A stretch of DNA of 64,000 bases from a virus. Shown piece by piece: positions 55,698-64,000 of this stretch; the first letter of the stretch is position 1, and each line of letters begins with the position of its first letter. The stretch covers positions 60,955-124,954 of the IMG/VR virus record IMGVR_UViG_3300037140_000126. The stretch is one strand, 5' to 3'. A program made the position numbers and the translations under genes. The notes below the pieces were generated by a model. That model was not told where the DNA came from. It made no database searches and saw only the letters and a list, made by a program, of their open reading frames with translations.

Positions 55698-56845
55698 AAT
55701 CCTGCCTCATCCGCTATGTTCCTGCGCTTCGGTGGCCTCTCGCCAATGTCTACGTTCTTGTGAGTAATCACTACATCGGCAGCCATCTTGCGCTTTTTGC
55801 GCTTCGTTACGATTCGCGCCACTTTAGCATCGCCACCCTTCAATGTTCCAACATCAGGGTCCGAGGAATAACTACGAGCGCGTGCCTTCGGATCGTTCAT
55901 TTCACTCTTGCTACCACCTTTTGTCTTCTCGCTCTGTTCGTCCGATGCCTTCCTATAGCCGTAGTAGCCAGTGCCTTTCAGCTGGTCAGTCATCTCCGAC
56001 TTGCTGCCGCCTTTTGTTTTCTGACGCTGCACATCACTCGCGTTCTTGTAGCCCATATAACCGGAGGTTTTTAGTCGCCCGCGTAGTTTCCCACCTTTCG
56101 AGCGCATCGTGGGCATTGAAGTCGGCTTCGTTGTACCGCCAGGAGTAGGAAGAGGTTTCATCGCCATCGTTGGACCAGGTCCGCTGCCTTGGCTTAATGA
56201 AGCACTCGGTGCACCCCCGATACCTGCACCGCCAGTAGCACCGTGAATCTGCATCGCCGCTTCAATCGAACTGACCTGCACTCGACGAAACTCGGTGGCA
56301 ATTTTCTCGGCCTGTGCGGCCAGTTCTCGTCTAACAGTATTTTGCCTAAAACTCTTGAGCGTAACGCCCGATACTTTATCCAAACTCAACACTTTGAGTG
56401 CGTCTTCTCCGACCCATGCCCGGATCGTCTCGCGTCCCTGTAAACGATGTGCAGCACAACGGTGTTTTCCATCAACGACAATCACAGGAGGAAAATAACC
56501 GAGCGCCTGCACAAGACCTAGTTTCTTTTTATTTATATCTACAACGATAGGCTCGACGCTGCCAGCTGCCGCCCGCATGAAGCCCTGTACTTTGCTGGAG
56601 TTCTCAGCCTTAATCGGACAGGCAGCATATTGCAGAGGCAAATCCACGAGACGAAAGCGGTGCGACACAAGCCACTCCTGCTGCCAGGAAGCGGGTGTTC
56701 CCGGAATGTGTTGCCTCTGTTCTTGTGCCATAGCAAACACATCCTCAGCAATCTTGTCGGCGAGCTTATTCAAATCACGCTGAACTACAGCAGCGTGTGC
56801 TCTCGTATTTAGCGTGCTCATTGCTAGAGCCTGTTGAATGTTCAT
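55694..56845 (-). CDS. ParB/Srx-like protein with tandem repeats
   Basis: 383 residues. The start MNIQQALAMSTLNTRA is faintly leader-like. PPVIVVDGKHRCAAHRLQGR near residue 120-138 is the ParB-type G-x-H-R motif. From about residue 262, two repeats, SGYMGYKNASD...KTKGGSKSEM and TGYYGYRKASD...KTKGGSKSEM, are followed by a basic tail with KRKKRK. Such proteins may bind DNA inside the virion or act as CTPase/nuclease-like factors. Confidence 0.6.
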   Translation of the reverse strand: MNIQQALAMSTLNTRAHAAVVQRDLNKLADKIAEDVFAMAQEQRQHIPGTPASWQQEWLVSHRFRLVDLPLQYAACPIKAENSSKVQGFMRAAAGSVEPIVVDINKKKLGLVQALGYFPPVIVVDGKHRCAAHRLQGRETIRAWVGEDALKVLSLDKVSGVTLKSFRQNTVRRELAAQAEKIATEFRRVQVSSIEAAMQIHGATGGAGIGGAPSASLSQGSGPGPTMAMKPLPTPGGTTKPTSMPTMRSKGGKLRGRLKTSGYMGYKNASDVQRQKTKGGSKSEMTDQLKGTGYYGYRKASDEQSEKTKGGSKSEMNDPKARARSYSSDPDVGTLKGGDAKVARIVTKRKKRKMAADVVITHKNVDIGERPPKRRNIADEAGL

Positions 56846-56997
56846 AGAAAACTCCTAAAAAGCAGTTCAGGATACGCTGACAGATAGCGATTGCTGCCGT
56901 TTCCCGTTGATTTCCCGCACGATCCAGCACTTCCACGTACTAAGTAGCAAGATGCTCACTAAAATGCTTAAAACACACACTTCACACCTCGCACAGA
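56846..56997 (-). promoter_or_regulatory. Composite regulatory element, copy 3 (partial), in a short gap
   Basis: The gap before the ParB-like gene holds CGGGAAATCAACGGGAAA (56900-56917, one base different), GAAGTGCTGG upstream and GTATCCTGAAC downstream. It agrees with copies 1 and 2 in core and part of the flanks. TAGGAG lies before the ParB-like ATG. Confidence 0.45.
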
Positions 56998-57171
56998 TCA
57001 TTTGCTGTCCTCATGGCATTCGCATGTACATTTCAACTTGTAGCAGCGTGGGTGAGCTTCTCGTTTACAAGCAGCACTCATCTCTTCTTTTGTGCCCCGC
57101 CCTTGTCCCATCTGTGCACGAGAATCATCCGCTTGGTGCCAATCAATCTGTATCGGCCCTGTGTTTATCAT
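56998..57171 (-). CDS. 57-residue Cys/His protein
   Basis: The ATG overlaps the upstream stop (ATGA) with GAGG five bases before it. It begins MINTGPIQIDWHQADDSRAQ; the end, CYKLKCTCECHED, has three closely spaced Cys and a His. A small metal-binding protein of unknown role. Confidence 0.6.
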   Translation of the reverse strand: MINTGPIQIDWHQADDSRAQMGQGRGTKEEMSAACKREAHPRCYKLKCTCECHEDSK

Positions 57172-57491
57172 GAATTCCTCAACTGCACTTTCGCCGGAAT
57201 CGACCAGAGCGCTTGCGTACCACTTTGGTTGGCGGTAATTTGCAACGTGTAGCCACTTCCTAACGCCGCACTGAACGTATCAGGAACAATTCCCAAATAA
57301 TTGCCATTCGTGTCAGTCAAATAGGCCATCGGAAGATTATTCAGCACAGGATCGGGATTGCCACGGTCGTCCAGCAGCGTAGCGGTCACACTAGCGCCGT
57401 TCAAGTAACTACCCGATATCTTATCTTGCAAACCTTGAACTTCAATCGGCTGCGTGTTTTCCGGATGCAAATAAACAATAGAAGGTATCAC
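57168..57491 (-). CDS. Small beta-rich appendage protein
   Basis: 107 residues from a GTG overlapping the upstream stop (GTGA). SGSYLNGASVTATLLDDRGN then YLTDTNGNYLGIVPDTF is an Ig/CNA-B-like strand pattern with Gly turns. Coupling to the large repeat protein suggests a shared appendage. Confidence 0.55.
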   Translation of the reverse strand: MIPSIVYLHPENTQPIEVQGLQDKISGSYLNGASVTATLLDDRGNPDPVLNNLPMAYLTDTNGNYLGIVPDTFSAALGSGYTLQITANQSGTQALWSIPAKVQLRNS

Positions 57492-60400
57492 CGCTCGTCT
57501 CCGCAACCGATCTTCAGTGCAAACATAACAATTTGTGGTGTCACGATCACGTCGGCAATCTCATAGGGTTGTACGTCCACATTGAACTGCGCTGGTGATG
57601 GCTGGACAAGCAACGCTTCAATCACCATCTGCCCAAGCACAGCAATCTTAAACGCACTGACCTGGTTCGCAACAAGGACACGATAAATACACATGAAAAG
57701 GGCCGCTGAAGGTAGGAAGCCCTCTTCGTTACGAATCTCTTCTGCAAGCCGGGCCGTCCACCCGACCCACATCTCAAGCTCGCCTTCGTCTTGAATCGCA
57801 TACGGAGGAATCGGCACGTTGTTCTGCTGCGTCTCTTCATCCGCGTGTAGATTCTGTACCCAGGCACACCATTTGTCTACTAATTCTTCTGCCTGCACAA
57901 CAGGAGGCGGCGGCGTTGTCTCTGAAGCGTCCGCGTTATCGACAAGCGTAGGCACAGGAATCAGTTTTTCTGGGTCATGTTCAATGACATACGGAGGCTT
58001 TGGCGGCAACGATATTTCAATTTCTTCCGGCTGCATTGCCCTAGTCTCTGTGAACCTCTCGCTGACTTCATCCTGTATTGCAGACGGGGGCGTTGGCGGC
58101 ACTTCGCGTTGCGTTTCCGTATCTTCGTGCCAAGGCTGTTGCAGTCCAACGAACTTTTCAGAAATTTCATCTTGCTGCGTCACGGGAGGCGTCGGTGTCC
58201 TACCAGAACTTTCCTCTTCAAAGGGCCGAGAAATTGGTTCGGCTGTTTTGAAGTGCACATCAACATCGTCAAGTCCGATATTCGGAGCAACCACAGGAGC
58301 TACCGGTTGTTTGTCGGATTCAGTGGAATCGTCGAACACAGCTTGATAACCAAACCACTTGGACATTTCGGAATCATCGGCGACAGGACCAATCGGATGT
58401 ATCGCAGAAATCGTGTCGGTGTCCTCGTGCTGTCTCGCTGTCCAATCTACATATTTCTGTTCGGCTTCTTCTGTCTGCTGAACAGTCGATGGTGGCGGAG
58501 GCAAAGCACGTTGCATCTCCGTGTCCTCATACTGAATTGAACGCTTCGTCACATCGAACTTATTTTCTCCATCGTCCGTGAACGTAGTCGGCGGCGGCGG
58601 CGGTATCGCCCTCTGTGTCTCAGCATCTTCATAGACCGGAACGACACGATCCTGCGCGTGCGGCAGATAATCTTCAAATTCCCAACCTTCAGGCACAATT
58701 GGGGGCGGCGGAGGCGTCTTATACCCTTCTAGGTCTTGCGTATCTATTACCGCAGGCGGTGCACTCCATTTCTCAATCGGCTCTTCTTGGAACGTAGGAG
58801 GCGGTGCCGGTGGCACGACAAGAAGTGTTTCATCATCCGGCTGAACGGAACGAGCTTCGAACCACTTCTCTATTTCAGGATCATCTATCGTAGGTGGAGT
58901 CGGCGTCGATGAACGGGCATCTTCTTCTTGCTGTTGCCTGCGGTCCGCAATTCTAAAACTAGCTTCCACATCATCAAGCCCAATATTCGGGGCGACTACA
59001 GGAGGCGTCACAATCGTAGGATTATCGAGGTCTTCCTGTGTCTGTCCAAATAAAACTACCGACCAATATTGGTAGAATTCATCTTCTGTTGCAAACGTCG
59101 GTGCTGTAGCGAAGCCAAAATCCATCACATCGCCAACTGTAATTTCTTCTTCTGCAATTCCGAATAGCCCTTCGTAGCTTGTTGGTGGCATGGGAATGAC
59201 ACCAGGTTCGTCAGTCTCCGGTGTGTGATCATAAACCGTTGCTTGTTGCGACGGTTTGAACAGTGCGTCCAGATCATCCGTACCCTGTTGTGTCGGAACA
59301 AACGGTGGAGTGGGCAGCAAGTCCGACTCAGTAGAATCATCCTGCACTTGTCGATAGGCAATCCATGCTTCTATTTCTGGATCATCTACGCTTAGCGGAG
59401 TCGGTGCCGCAAACGTATGGTCGTCTTCTAATGCTGGAGCGCCCCATCCCGTCCATTTCGATTGTTCTGTGTCTTGGTCGATAGAGAAAGGCGGCGAAGG
59501 TGGCAGCACATCTTGCTCAATCTCTTCTGGCCGCAATGCCGACCAACCCACCCACTTCTCGGAAACTTCCTCAATACTGATTTCTTCAATCGTTGGGGGC
59601 CGTGGTGGGAAAGTCGTCCAATCGTCTTCCGGCTGTAGACCTCTCCAGTCTACCCACCGCTCCATGATTTGCATATCGTCAAACTTAGGTGCGAAGTCAG
59701 GATTGCTTGCTGTAAGGGTTGCCTGCAGACTTCCAAGCTCCCCAGCACTGTCCACGAGCATCACGTATCCATAATTTCCGGGACTGACAAAAAGCACACT
59801 CATTGGATATGCCCCTGCTGTAACAGGGGTTGTTTCAATGATCCCGGCCGTGGTAACGACAACTTGAAATGAACTGCCTCCAGCCGAATTAAGAAAAAGA
59901 GTGGTGGGCGTTCCAGCGCTCGGGGTACTGTTAAACTCCCCCGCATTGTCAACAGCAATACCCCAGATTCCGCTACCGCTATCCTGAAGAAGAAGGCTAA
60001 CCACGGGAAGAAGCGAATACGTTGCGGACGATGGAATGCCGATCTCGGAATCTAAATCACCAATCTGAACTTGCTGGCGTTCTGTAATCTTGAAACTGGC
60101 CTCAAGATCATCAAGACCAATATTCGGCACTACGACTGGTGGGATTGGCGGGAAATCGGATTCAGTCGAGTCATCGAATAGAATTCGGTGGCCAAACCAT
60201 CGTGACACTTCCGAATCATCGGGAATGACCGGCGGAGGAACAGGGGCGCTCGAAGTAAGATCGTCTTCAATAGCGGCAGCGGCCCATCCCAACCATTTTT
60301 CAATCTCTAAATCGTCAATCGTAGGCGGAGCGGCCAATCCACCCGGTTCGTCTGCTTCCGATGTTGCGTCATACACAGTTCTCTGATCGTACGTGCGTTC

Positions 60401-61771
60401 TGTTTCGCCGTCTTGAATTGCAAATGGCGGAGCCGCTAGCCCTCCCGGCTCGTCAGTTTCAGGAGTATGGTCATAAACCACATTCCAACCGAACCATCGT
60501 GACTGTTCACTGTCTTGATCAATCACGCTTTGTGGTGCAACCAAACCTCCAGGTTCGTCAGTCTCAGAAGTATGGTCATACACGGTGTGCTGCTCTAGAA
60601 AATGGAAAGTAGAATCTAGATCGTCAAATCCGATATGGGGCACGACGGGCAGCAGTGCAATGTGTGTCGCGTCGTCGGACGAATTGTCATATACAGCGAT
60701 TGGCCTGCCGGTCCATACGGCAATATATTGTTCATCGTCATCATTCATGATTCGGTAAGGATTTGGAACTACGATTATGCCGTTAACGATTGTGATTTCC
60801 GTTTGGAAACCAGAAGGACACGTCAACATCGGATACTGCGTTGCATAGCCAGAATTATAGGTAACCGAAACTGCCTGTGGTAGCCCAACAGTCGTGATTG
60901 TCAGTTGCCAACTTGTCGAGGCTGCCGCCGAATCGTTTAGGAAAAAAGTGGTGGCGGGGCCGTTCAGAATCTCATTGTTTAAAAGAATTCCAGAATCATT
61001 GATCGTGATTCTCCAGAACTGCCCGTTGACATCTGCAAGAATGAAATATTCACCTGTTGGCAAGAAAGGCGTCGGGGGAAAATAACTACTCTCATCTTCC
61101 TGCCGGAACATGCTTAGAGGCAACTGCCAATCACATAGCTTCGCGGCAAGCGGCTGGTCATCATCGTATGCGCGGACGAGAAGCACAGCCAACTCAAGGC
61201 CTGTTCCAGCCCAGTTACTCAGCGAGCTGTTCGTCGCAGCAACCGTTGTTGTCGTGTTATCTAGGATCGCTACACCAGGGGTTGTCGAACCAGCACCTGC
61301 AATATTATTACGAAGATTGTCACTGCTTAAGGCCCATGTACCTGTGCCTTCGGCGGCATATGCCACAAGTGCCCAGTCGTTCGTCAGCAGTGTTTTCGGC
61401 AACGTCATACTCAGCGGTGAAGTCGTGCCACTGCCGGTGATTGTATTGCTCTGAATAAAATCGAAGATTCCCGTGTAGGTTGCAATAGCAATGCTGTAAC
61501 GGGAACTTCCAAACGTGCAGGTAATACTCGGACTTGCACCTCGGTTACTAAGGCATCCCCACAAAGTGATCGTAGCAGTGCTAGTGAACGTACCAAGTTG
61601 TACATAATTATTACTCGCAGTATCGGTAGGAACCGCCGAGACTGTACCAATAGTCCCAACTGCAACGATGATTGTCTCACCGACGGCTGCTGTCGTCGTG
61701 ATTGCACCAGAGGTTATCGCGGCGGTTGAACTGCCCTGAGTATTGCCGTGCGCAGTGTTGGCAATGGCCAT
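57488..61771 (-). CDS. Giant acidic repeat fibre/appendage protein
   Basis: 1427 residues. Residues 1-200 are Thr/Ala-rich and beta-like (SLSNWAGTGLELAVLL end). The rest has many degenerate units of about 30-45 residues: a W/F block (KWVGWSA, KWFGYQA), an acidic block (EDDTESD, DEPGG) and a Pro block (PPTPP), including PNIGLDD(L/V) five times and YDHTPETDEPGG-like four times. Two folded-looking inserts (about 240-350 and 590-680) interrupt the repeats. Probably a long, extended virion appendage. Confidence 0.7.
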   Translation of the reverse strand: MAIANTAHGNTQGSSTAAITSGAITTTAAVGETIIVAVGTIGTVSAVPTDTASNNYVQLGTFTSTATITLWGCLSNRGASPSITCTFGSSRYSIAIATYTGIFDFIQSNTITGSGTTSPLSMTLPKTLLTNDWALVAYAAEGTGTWALSSDNLRNNIAGAGSTTPGVAILDNTTTTVAATNSSLSNWAGTGLELAVLLVRAYDDDQPLAAKLCDWQLPLSMFRQEDESSYFPPTPFLPTGEYFILADVNGQFWRITINDSGILLNNEILNGPATTFFLNDSAAASTSWQLTITTVGLPQAVSVTYNSGYATQYPMLTCPSGFQTEITIVNGIIVVPNPYRIMNDDDEQYIAVWTGRPIAVYDNSSDDATHIALLPVVPHIGFDDLDSTFHFLEQHTVYDHTSETDEPGGLVAPQSVIDQDSEQSRWFGWNVVYDHTPETDEPGGLAAPPFAIQDGETERTYDQRTVYDATSEADEPGGLAAPPTIDDLEIEKWLGWAAAAIEDDLTSSAPVPPPVIPDDSEVSRWFGHRILFDDSTESDFPPIPPVVVPNIGLDDLEASFKITERQQVQIGDLDSEIGIPSSATYSLLPVVSLLLQDSGSGIWGIAVDNAGEFNSTPSAGTPTTLFLNSAGGSSFQVVVTTAGIIETTPVTAGAYPMSVLFVSPGNYGYVMLVDSAGELGSLQATLTASNPDFAPKFDDMQIMERWVDWRGLQPEDDWTTFPPRPPTIEEISIEEVSEKWVGWSALRPEEIEQDVLPPSPPFSIDQDTEQSKWTGWGAPALEDDHTFAAPTPLSVDDPEIEAWIAYRQVQDDSTESDLLPTPPFVPTQQGTDDLDALFKPSQQATVYDHTPETDEPGVIPMPPTSYEGLFGIAEEEITVGDVMDFGFATAPTFATEDEFYQYWSVVLFGQTQEDLDNPTIVTPPVVAPNIGLDDVEASFRIADRRQQQEEDARSSTPTPPTIDDPEIEKWFEARSVQPDDETLLVVPPAPPPTFQEEPIEKWSAPPAVIDTQDLEGYKTPPPPPIVPEGWEFEDYLPHAQDRVVPVYEDAETQRAIPPPPPTTFTDDGENKFDVTKRSIQYEDTEMQRALPPPPSTVQQTEEAEQKYVDWTARQHEDTDTISAIHPIGPVADDSEMSKWFGYQAVFDDSTESDKQPVAPVVAPNIGLDDVDVHFKTAEPISRPFEEESSGRTPTPPVTQQDEISEKFVGLQQPWHEDTETQREVPPTPPSAIQDEVSERFTETRAMQPEEIEISLPPKPPYVIEHDPEKLIPVPTLVDNADASETTPPPPVVQAEELVDKWCAWVQNLHADEETQQNNVPIPPYAIQDEGELEMWVGWTARLAEEIRNEEGFLPSAALFMCIYRVLVANQVSAFKIAVLGQMVIEALLVQPSPAQFNVDVQPYEIADVIVTPQIVMFALKIGCGDER

Positions 61772-61830
61772 AATTCAGCATGCAGTAGCTTACTGGCTTT
61801 GAATTTCGGTGTATCTAACTATAAAACTTG

Positions 61831-62616
61831 TCAGTCGCCGATGCCCGCTTTGCCGCCTATTCCCGCTTTGCCGCCCATGCCTGCGCCGCCTGGACCGCTT
61901 GGAGGAGGCTCAAGCGCAATCGTGGCTGTCGCGTACACCGTAGATGCCGTCTGGGTTGACGTGGGAGTAATAGAGCCGTGGGTGGCTTGCACTCCCAATT
62001 CTCCCATTGAGGCAAACCCGCCCTGTGTTGCCACAATCGTAAATCCGCTACCAGCAGTGAAGGTGCCTCCGGTTCCATTCGTGTTGGTGAAGAAAGCGAT
62101 AATCAGGTCGCCGTCGGTACTGGTGGTGGGAGCGTAGGCATTGATTGGATTGCCTGCGGTTACAGACGATGTGAAAAGCATCCCATGACCATCAAGCGTT
62201 CCGCTTGCATTTCCTCCGCTAATCTCTAGGGCAATACACGTATTCGCCGTGGTAGCGGTCACCGTGCATCCGATTGTGCATGAGCCTGTGGACGTAGCTA
62301 CGCCAACTGCATACGACTCGGTACTGTTTACTCCACCGCTGACTGGAATATCTGGCTGCGTGGTGGATGGCAGTGGCGAGCAAGAACCAAGACCAAAAGA
62401 AGAGATTGTCCCAGTGTAAGTATCGTCCCACACGATGACGAAATTACCGTTCGTCACATTCGATCCGAAAGCGCAATTCACCGTCGTTGCGTTCGCCTCT
62501 ACGGCGCATTGCTGCACGCAGGTATAGATACCGTAAGACGTGCCCGTACAAGGTGCTGCGTGGGCTTCTCCAGAAAATGCCAGAACGAGAATTAGCAGAA
62601 ACAGTAGTTTACGCAT
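61831..62616 (-). CDS. Secreted-looking Thr/Ser/Cys-rich protein
   Basis: 261 residues. Residues 1-20 (MRKLLFLLILVLAFSGEAHA) are a clear Sec-type signal peptide with an A-x-A site before APC. The mature part is Thr/Ser-rich with about nine Cys near the front and ends in GAGMGGKAGIGGKAGIGD repeats. It resembles surface proteins with N-terminal disulphides. A signal peptide among fibre genes is odd; it may be exported to the host envelope. Confidence 0.65.
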   Translation of the reverse strand: MRKLLFLLILVLAFSGEAHAAPCTGTSYGIYTCVQQCAVEANATTVNCAFGSNVTNGNFVIVWDDTYTGTISSFGLGSCSPLPSTTQPDIPVSGGVNSTESYAVGVATSTGSCTIGCTVTATTANTCIALEISGGNASGTLDGHGMLFTSSVTAGNPINAYAPTTSTDGDLIIAFFTNTNGTGGTFTAGSGFTIVATQGGFASMGELGVQATHGSITPTSTQTASTVYATATIALEPPPSGPGGAGMGGKAGIGGKAGIGD

Positions 62617-62664
62617 CTAATTCACCCCAGTAGAACATCAGCCCGATAATTAGAAGTAGTCGTC

Positions 62665-64000
62665 TCACTGGTATACCGCCCGGCAGAAACTCCCACGCTT
62701 CACGATCAGGTTATCCGCTCCGGTGGTCGTGTAGACGTAGACGCCAAACACTCCCGGCGTGGCGTTCGACGGCTGCTCAACCGCTCCATCGAGTTCAGCT
62801 TTCCAGATTGTAGTGATTGCGCTCGGGGTGAACGTAACAACCGCTGTCGGCGTGGTGGACGCCAATGATACCAGCGTGCCTGTAGTCGTAACAGTAGTGC
62901 TGGTATGGGCTGAAGCACCAGCATTTGCCGATGTGGGAGCGGTCCCTGTCACGCCAATCCCGATCTCGTCCACAACTGCCGTAGTTGCCTGATCGAATAG
63001 CAACGAGCAATGAAACGTCATGACGACGGCTTGGCTAACCGGCATCGTGAGCGAAAGGCCGGTAACGAGTTTTAAGGTGGTGCTGGTTGAGTCCGTGAAA
63101 TCGCTCGCCACGGTCAAGACTGCGGGAACTGGATGGAACGATTCCGTGCAAAGGGCAGAGGGACAAGCATCCGTCTGTCGATAGGAAGCAACGACCGGAG
63201 CCACGCCCGGACGCGCATTCTGATATGCCGTGACCGACGTAGGCGCGTAATCGACAATAGAGTTCGCCGGGAAATTCGTGTTCAGTGCCGTGACTGCCGT
63301 TCCTTGCGTGATGTATGTCAGGCCCGCCGTCGGCCCAGTGACAGCAACCACGCCCGCTTCGCCAGCGGGTCCAGAACCTCCGGTCCCGGCGATGCCAAGA
63401 GTTATGTTTAAGTTTCCGCCATCCCCGTTGTCGCCAGTTCCACCGCTGGCTCCACCTGCCCCGGTTGTGAGGTTTATAGAGCCTCCCGCGCCGCCAGTTG
63501 ATGACGTAGCGCCCGTTGCCGCGCCGCCAGCTCCTGCCACGATGGCTGGCGAACTGCCTACACCGCCAGTCCCGCTCGCGTTCGTGCTCGCTCCGCCGAT
63601 AACTCCACTCACGTTGAACAGGGTCGTCGCCGCTGTGCCGGGAGTCGTAGAGACAGACGCGGGCGCGGTGCCAGCAATCGTGAGTCCGCTGGTGGACGCG
63701 ACCGGATAGGTGAACGTCGCGTCGGCTGTGGGATCCGATAGGCCGGTACCGCTCTCGTCAAAGGAACTTCTTCTAATCGTGGACCATACCGAACCATTAC
63801 TTGTACAAAATACAACTGTCGAACCACCACCCACCGTGCAGTCTAATAGAGACGTTCCATCTGTTATCGTCGCAATTCCCCCCTCAACGGTGCTGGCGCT
63901 CGGCAGTCCGGACACAGTTGTTGGACTCAGGACAACTGGTTTAGTAAATGATTTAGTTGCTGTGATCGTCTGATTATCCTCAACCGTAACTGTCGTGTGC
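62665..64000 (-). CDS. Gly/Thr-rich tail fibre-like protein (5' end outside window)
   Basis: The frame stays open to the window edge (about 444 residues seen); a GTG at 63915 is not needed. The reading begins TVTVEDNQTITATKSFTKP, a fibre-type start, and includes a Gly/Ala collagen-like stretch (GGAGGSINLTTGAGGASGGT). The C-terminal part is beta-rich, ending LIVKRGSFCRAVYQ. A fibre or appendage role is likely. Confidence 0.6.
   Translation of the reverse strand, partial: HTTVTVEDNQTITATKSFTKPVVLSPTTVSGLPSASTVEGGIATITDGTSLLDCTVGGGSTVVFCTSNGSVWSTIRRSSFDESGTGLSDPTADATFTYPVASTSGLTIAGTAPASVSTTPGTAATTLFNVSGVIGGASTNASGTGGVGSSPAIVAGAGGAATGATSSTGGAGGSINLTTGAGGASGGTGDNGDGGNLNITLGIAGTGGSGPAGEAGVVAVTGPTAGLTYITQGTAVTALNTNFPANSIVDYAPTSVTAYQNARPGVAPVVASYRQTDACPSALCTESFHPVPAVLTVASDFTDSTSTTLKLVTGLSLTMPVSQAVVMTFHCSLLFDQATTAVVDEIGIGVTGTAPTSANAGASAHTSTTVTTTGTLVSLASTTPTAVVTFTPSAITTIWKAELDGAVEQPSNATPGVFGVYVYTTTGADNLIVKRGSFCRAVYQ

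Noticed and set aside
63278-63709. Plus-strand Pro/Ala/Val-rich frame
   Set aside because: Antisense of the Gly/Ala-rich fibre gene, which is open to the window edge and better supported.

Overview
The window looks like part of a tailed double-stranded DNA phage genome (Caudoviricetes), possibly a large environmental phage. It carries terminase, portal, prohead protease/scaffold, HK97-fold capsid, head-tail connector, tail terminator and tail fibre/spike genes. Every gene I accept is on the minus strand, so transcription runs from high to low coordinates. Genes are packed with ATGA/GTGA overlaps and GGAG/GAGG ribosome binding sites. I saw no tRNA, rRNA, CRISPR array, integrase or DNA polymerase. 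The host is unknown; the bacterial-type ribosome binding sites and TTGACA/TATATT promoters only say bacterium.

Layout in transcription order. (1) 64000-57168: fibre/appendage proteins, including a 1427-residue acidic repeat protein and a secreted-looking protein. (2) 57171-54676: a small Cys/His protein, a ParB-like protein and two internal-type proteins. (3) 54641-48751: a regulator followed by a sugar cluster (two methyltransferases, two or three glycosyltransferases, GDP-mannose dehydratase, LuxR-type HTH). (4) 48732-46025: a beta-helix spike and two BACON-like proteins. (5) 46003-36444: a translationally coupled run of unrelated enzymes (ADP-ribosyltransferase-like, zeta-type kinase, HAD phosphatase, two zincins, papain-like protease, pyrophosphatase-like), many of which begin with the same short leader. 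(6) 36351-27998: dTDP-sugar genes, further glycosyltransferases, a resolvase-like nuclease and zinc-binding proteins. (7) 27986-25527: a GroES-like protein and the large terminase. (8) 25519-12255: a non-structural block inserted between terminase and portal. It has sigma70-type promoters sharing a palindromic spacer, a sigma region-4-like protein, a Ycf46-type AAA ATPase with DUF1257 and DUF2997 partners, a TadE-like protein and many small zinc-binding or membrane proteins. (9) 12252-1: a tube-like paralogue, a 48-residue membrane protein, an intein-containing portal, protease/scaffold, capsid, connectors, tail terminator, and a tube-like gene preceded by a group I intron core and an endonuclease.

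The strongest candidate for an undescribed system is the shared leader in region 5 and at 55.2 kb. A leader of the form MNLQTTISIFA is joined to one of two linkers, GGPGSGCxGPNCGR or GTSEGVxKxWDxRGRGRK, and then to unrelated enzyme folds. By analogy with the capsid-targeting sequence of T4 internal proteins and Alt, I infer a sorting tag for virion-packaged or ejected effectors. Other notable points are an AAA ATPase whose Walker B segment precedes Walker A, a recurring regulatory element with CGGGAAATCGACGGGAAA, a promoter family with a palindromic spacer, and a self-contained promoter-gene-terminator unit for a Lys/Ala-tailed protein.
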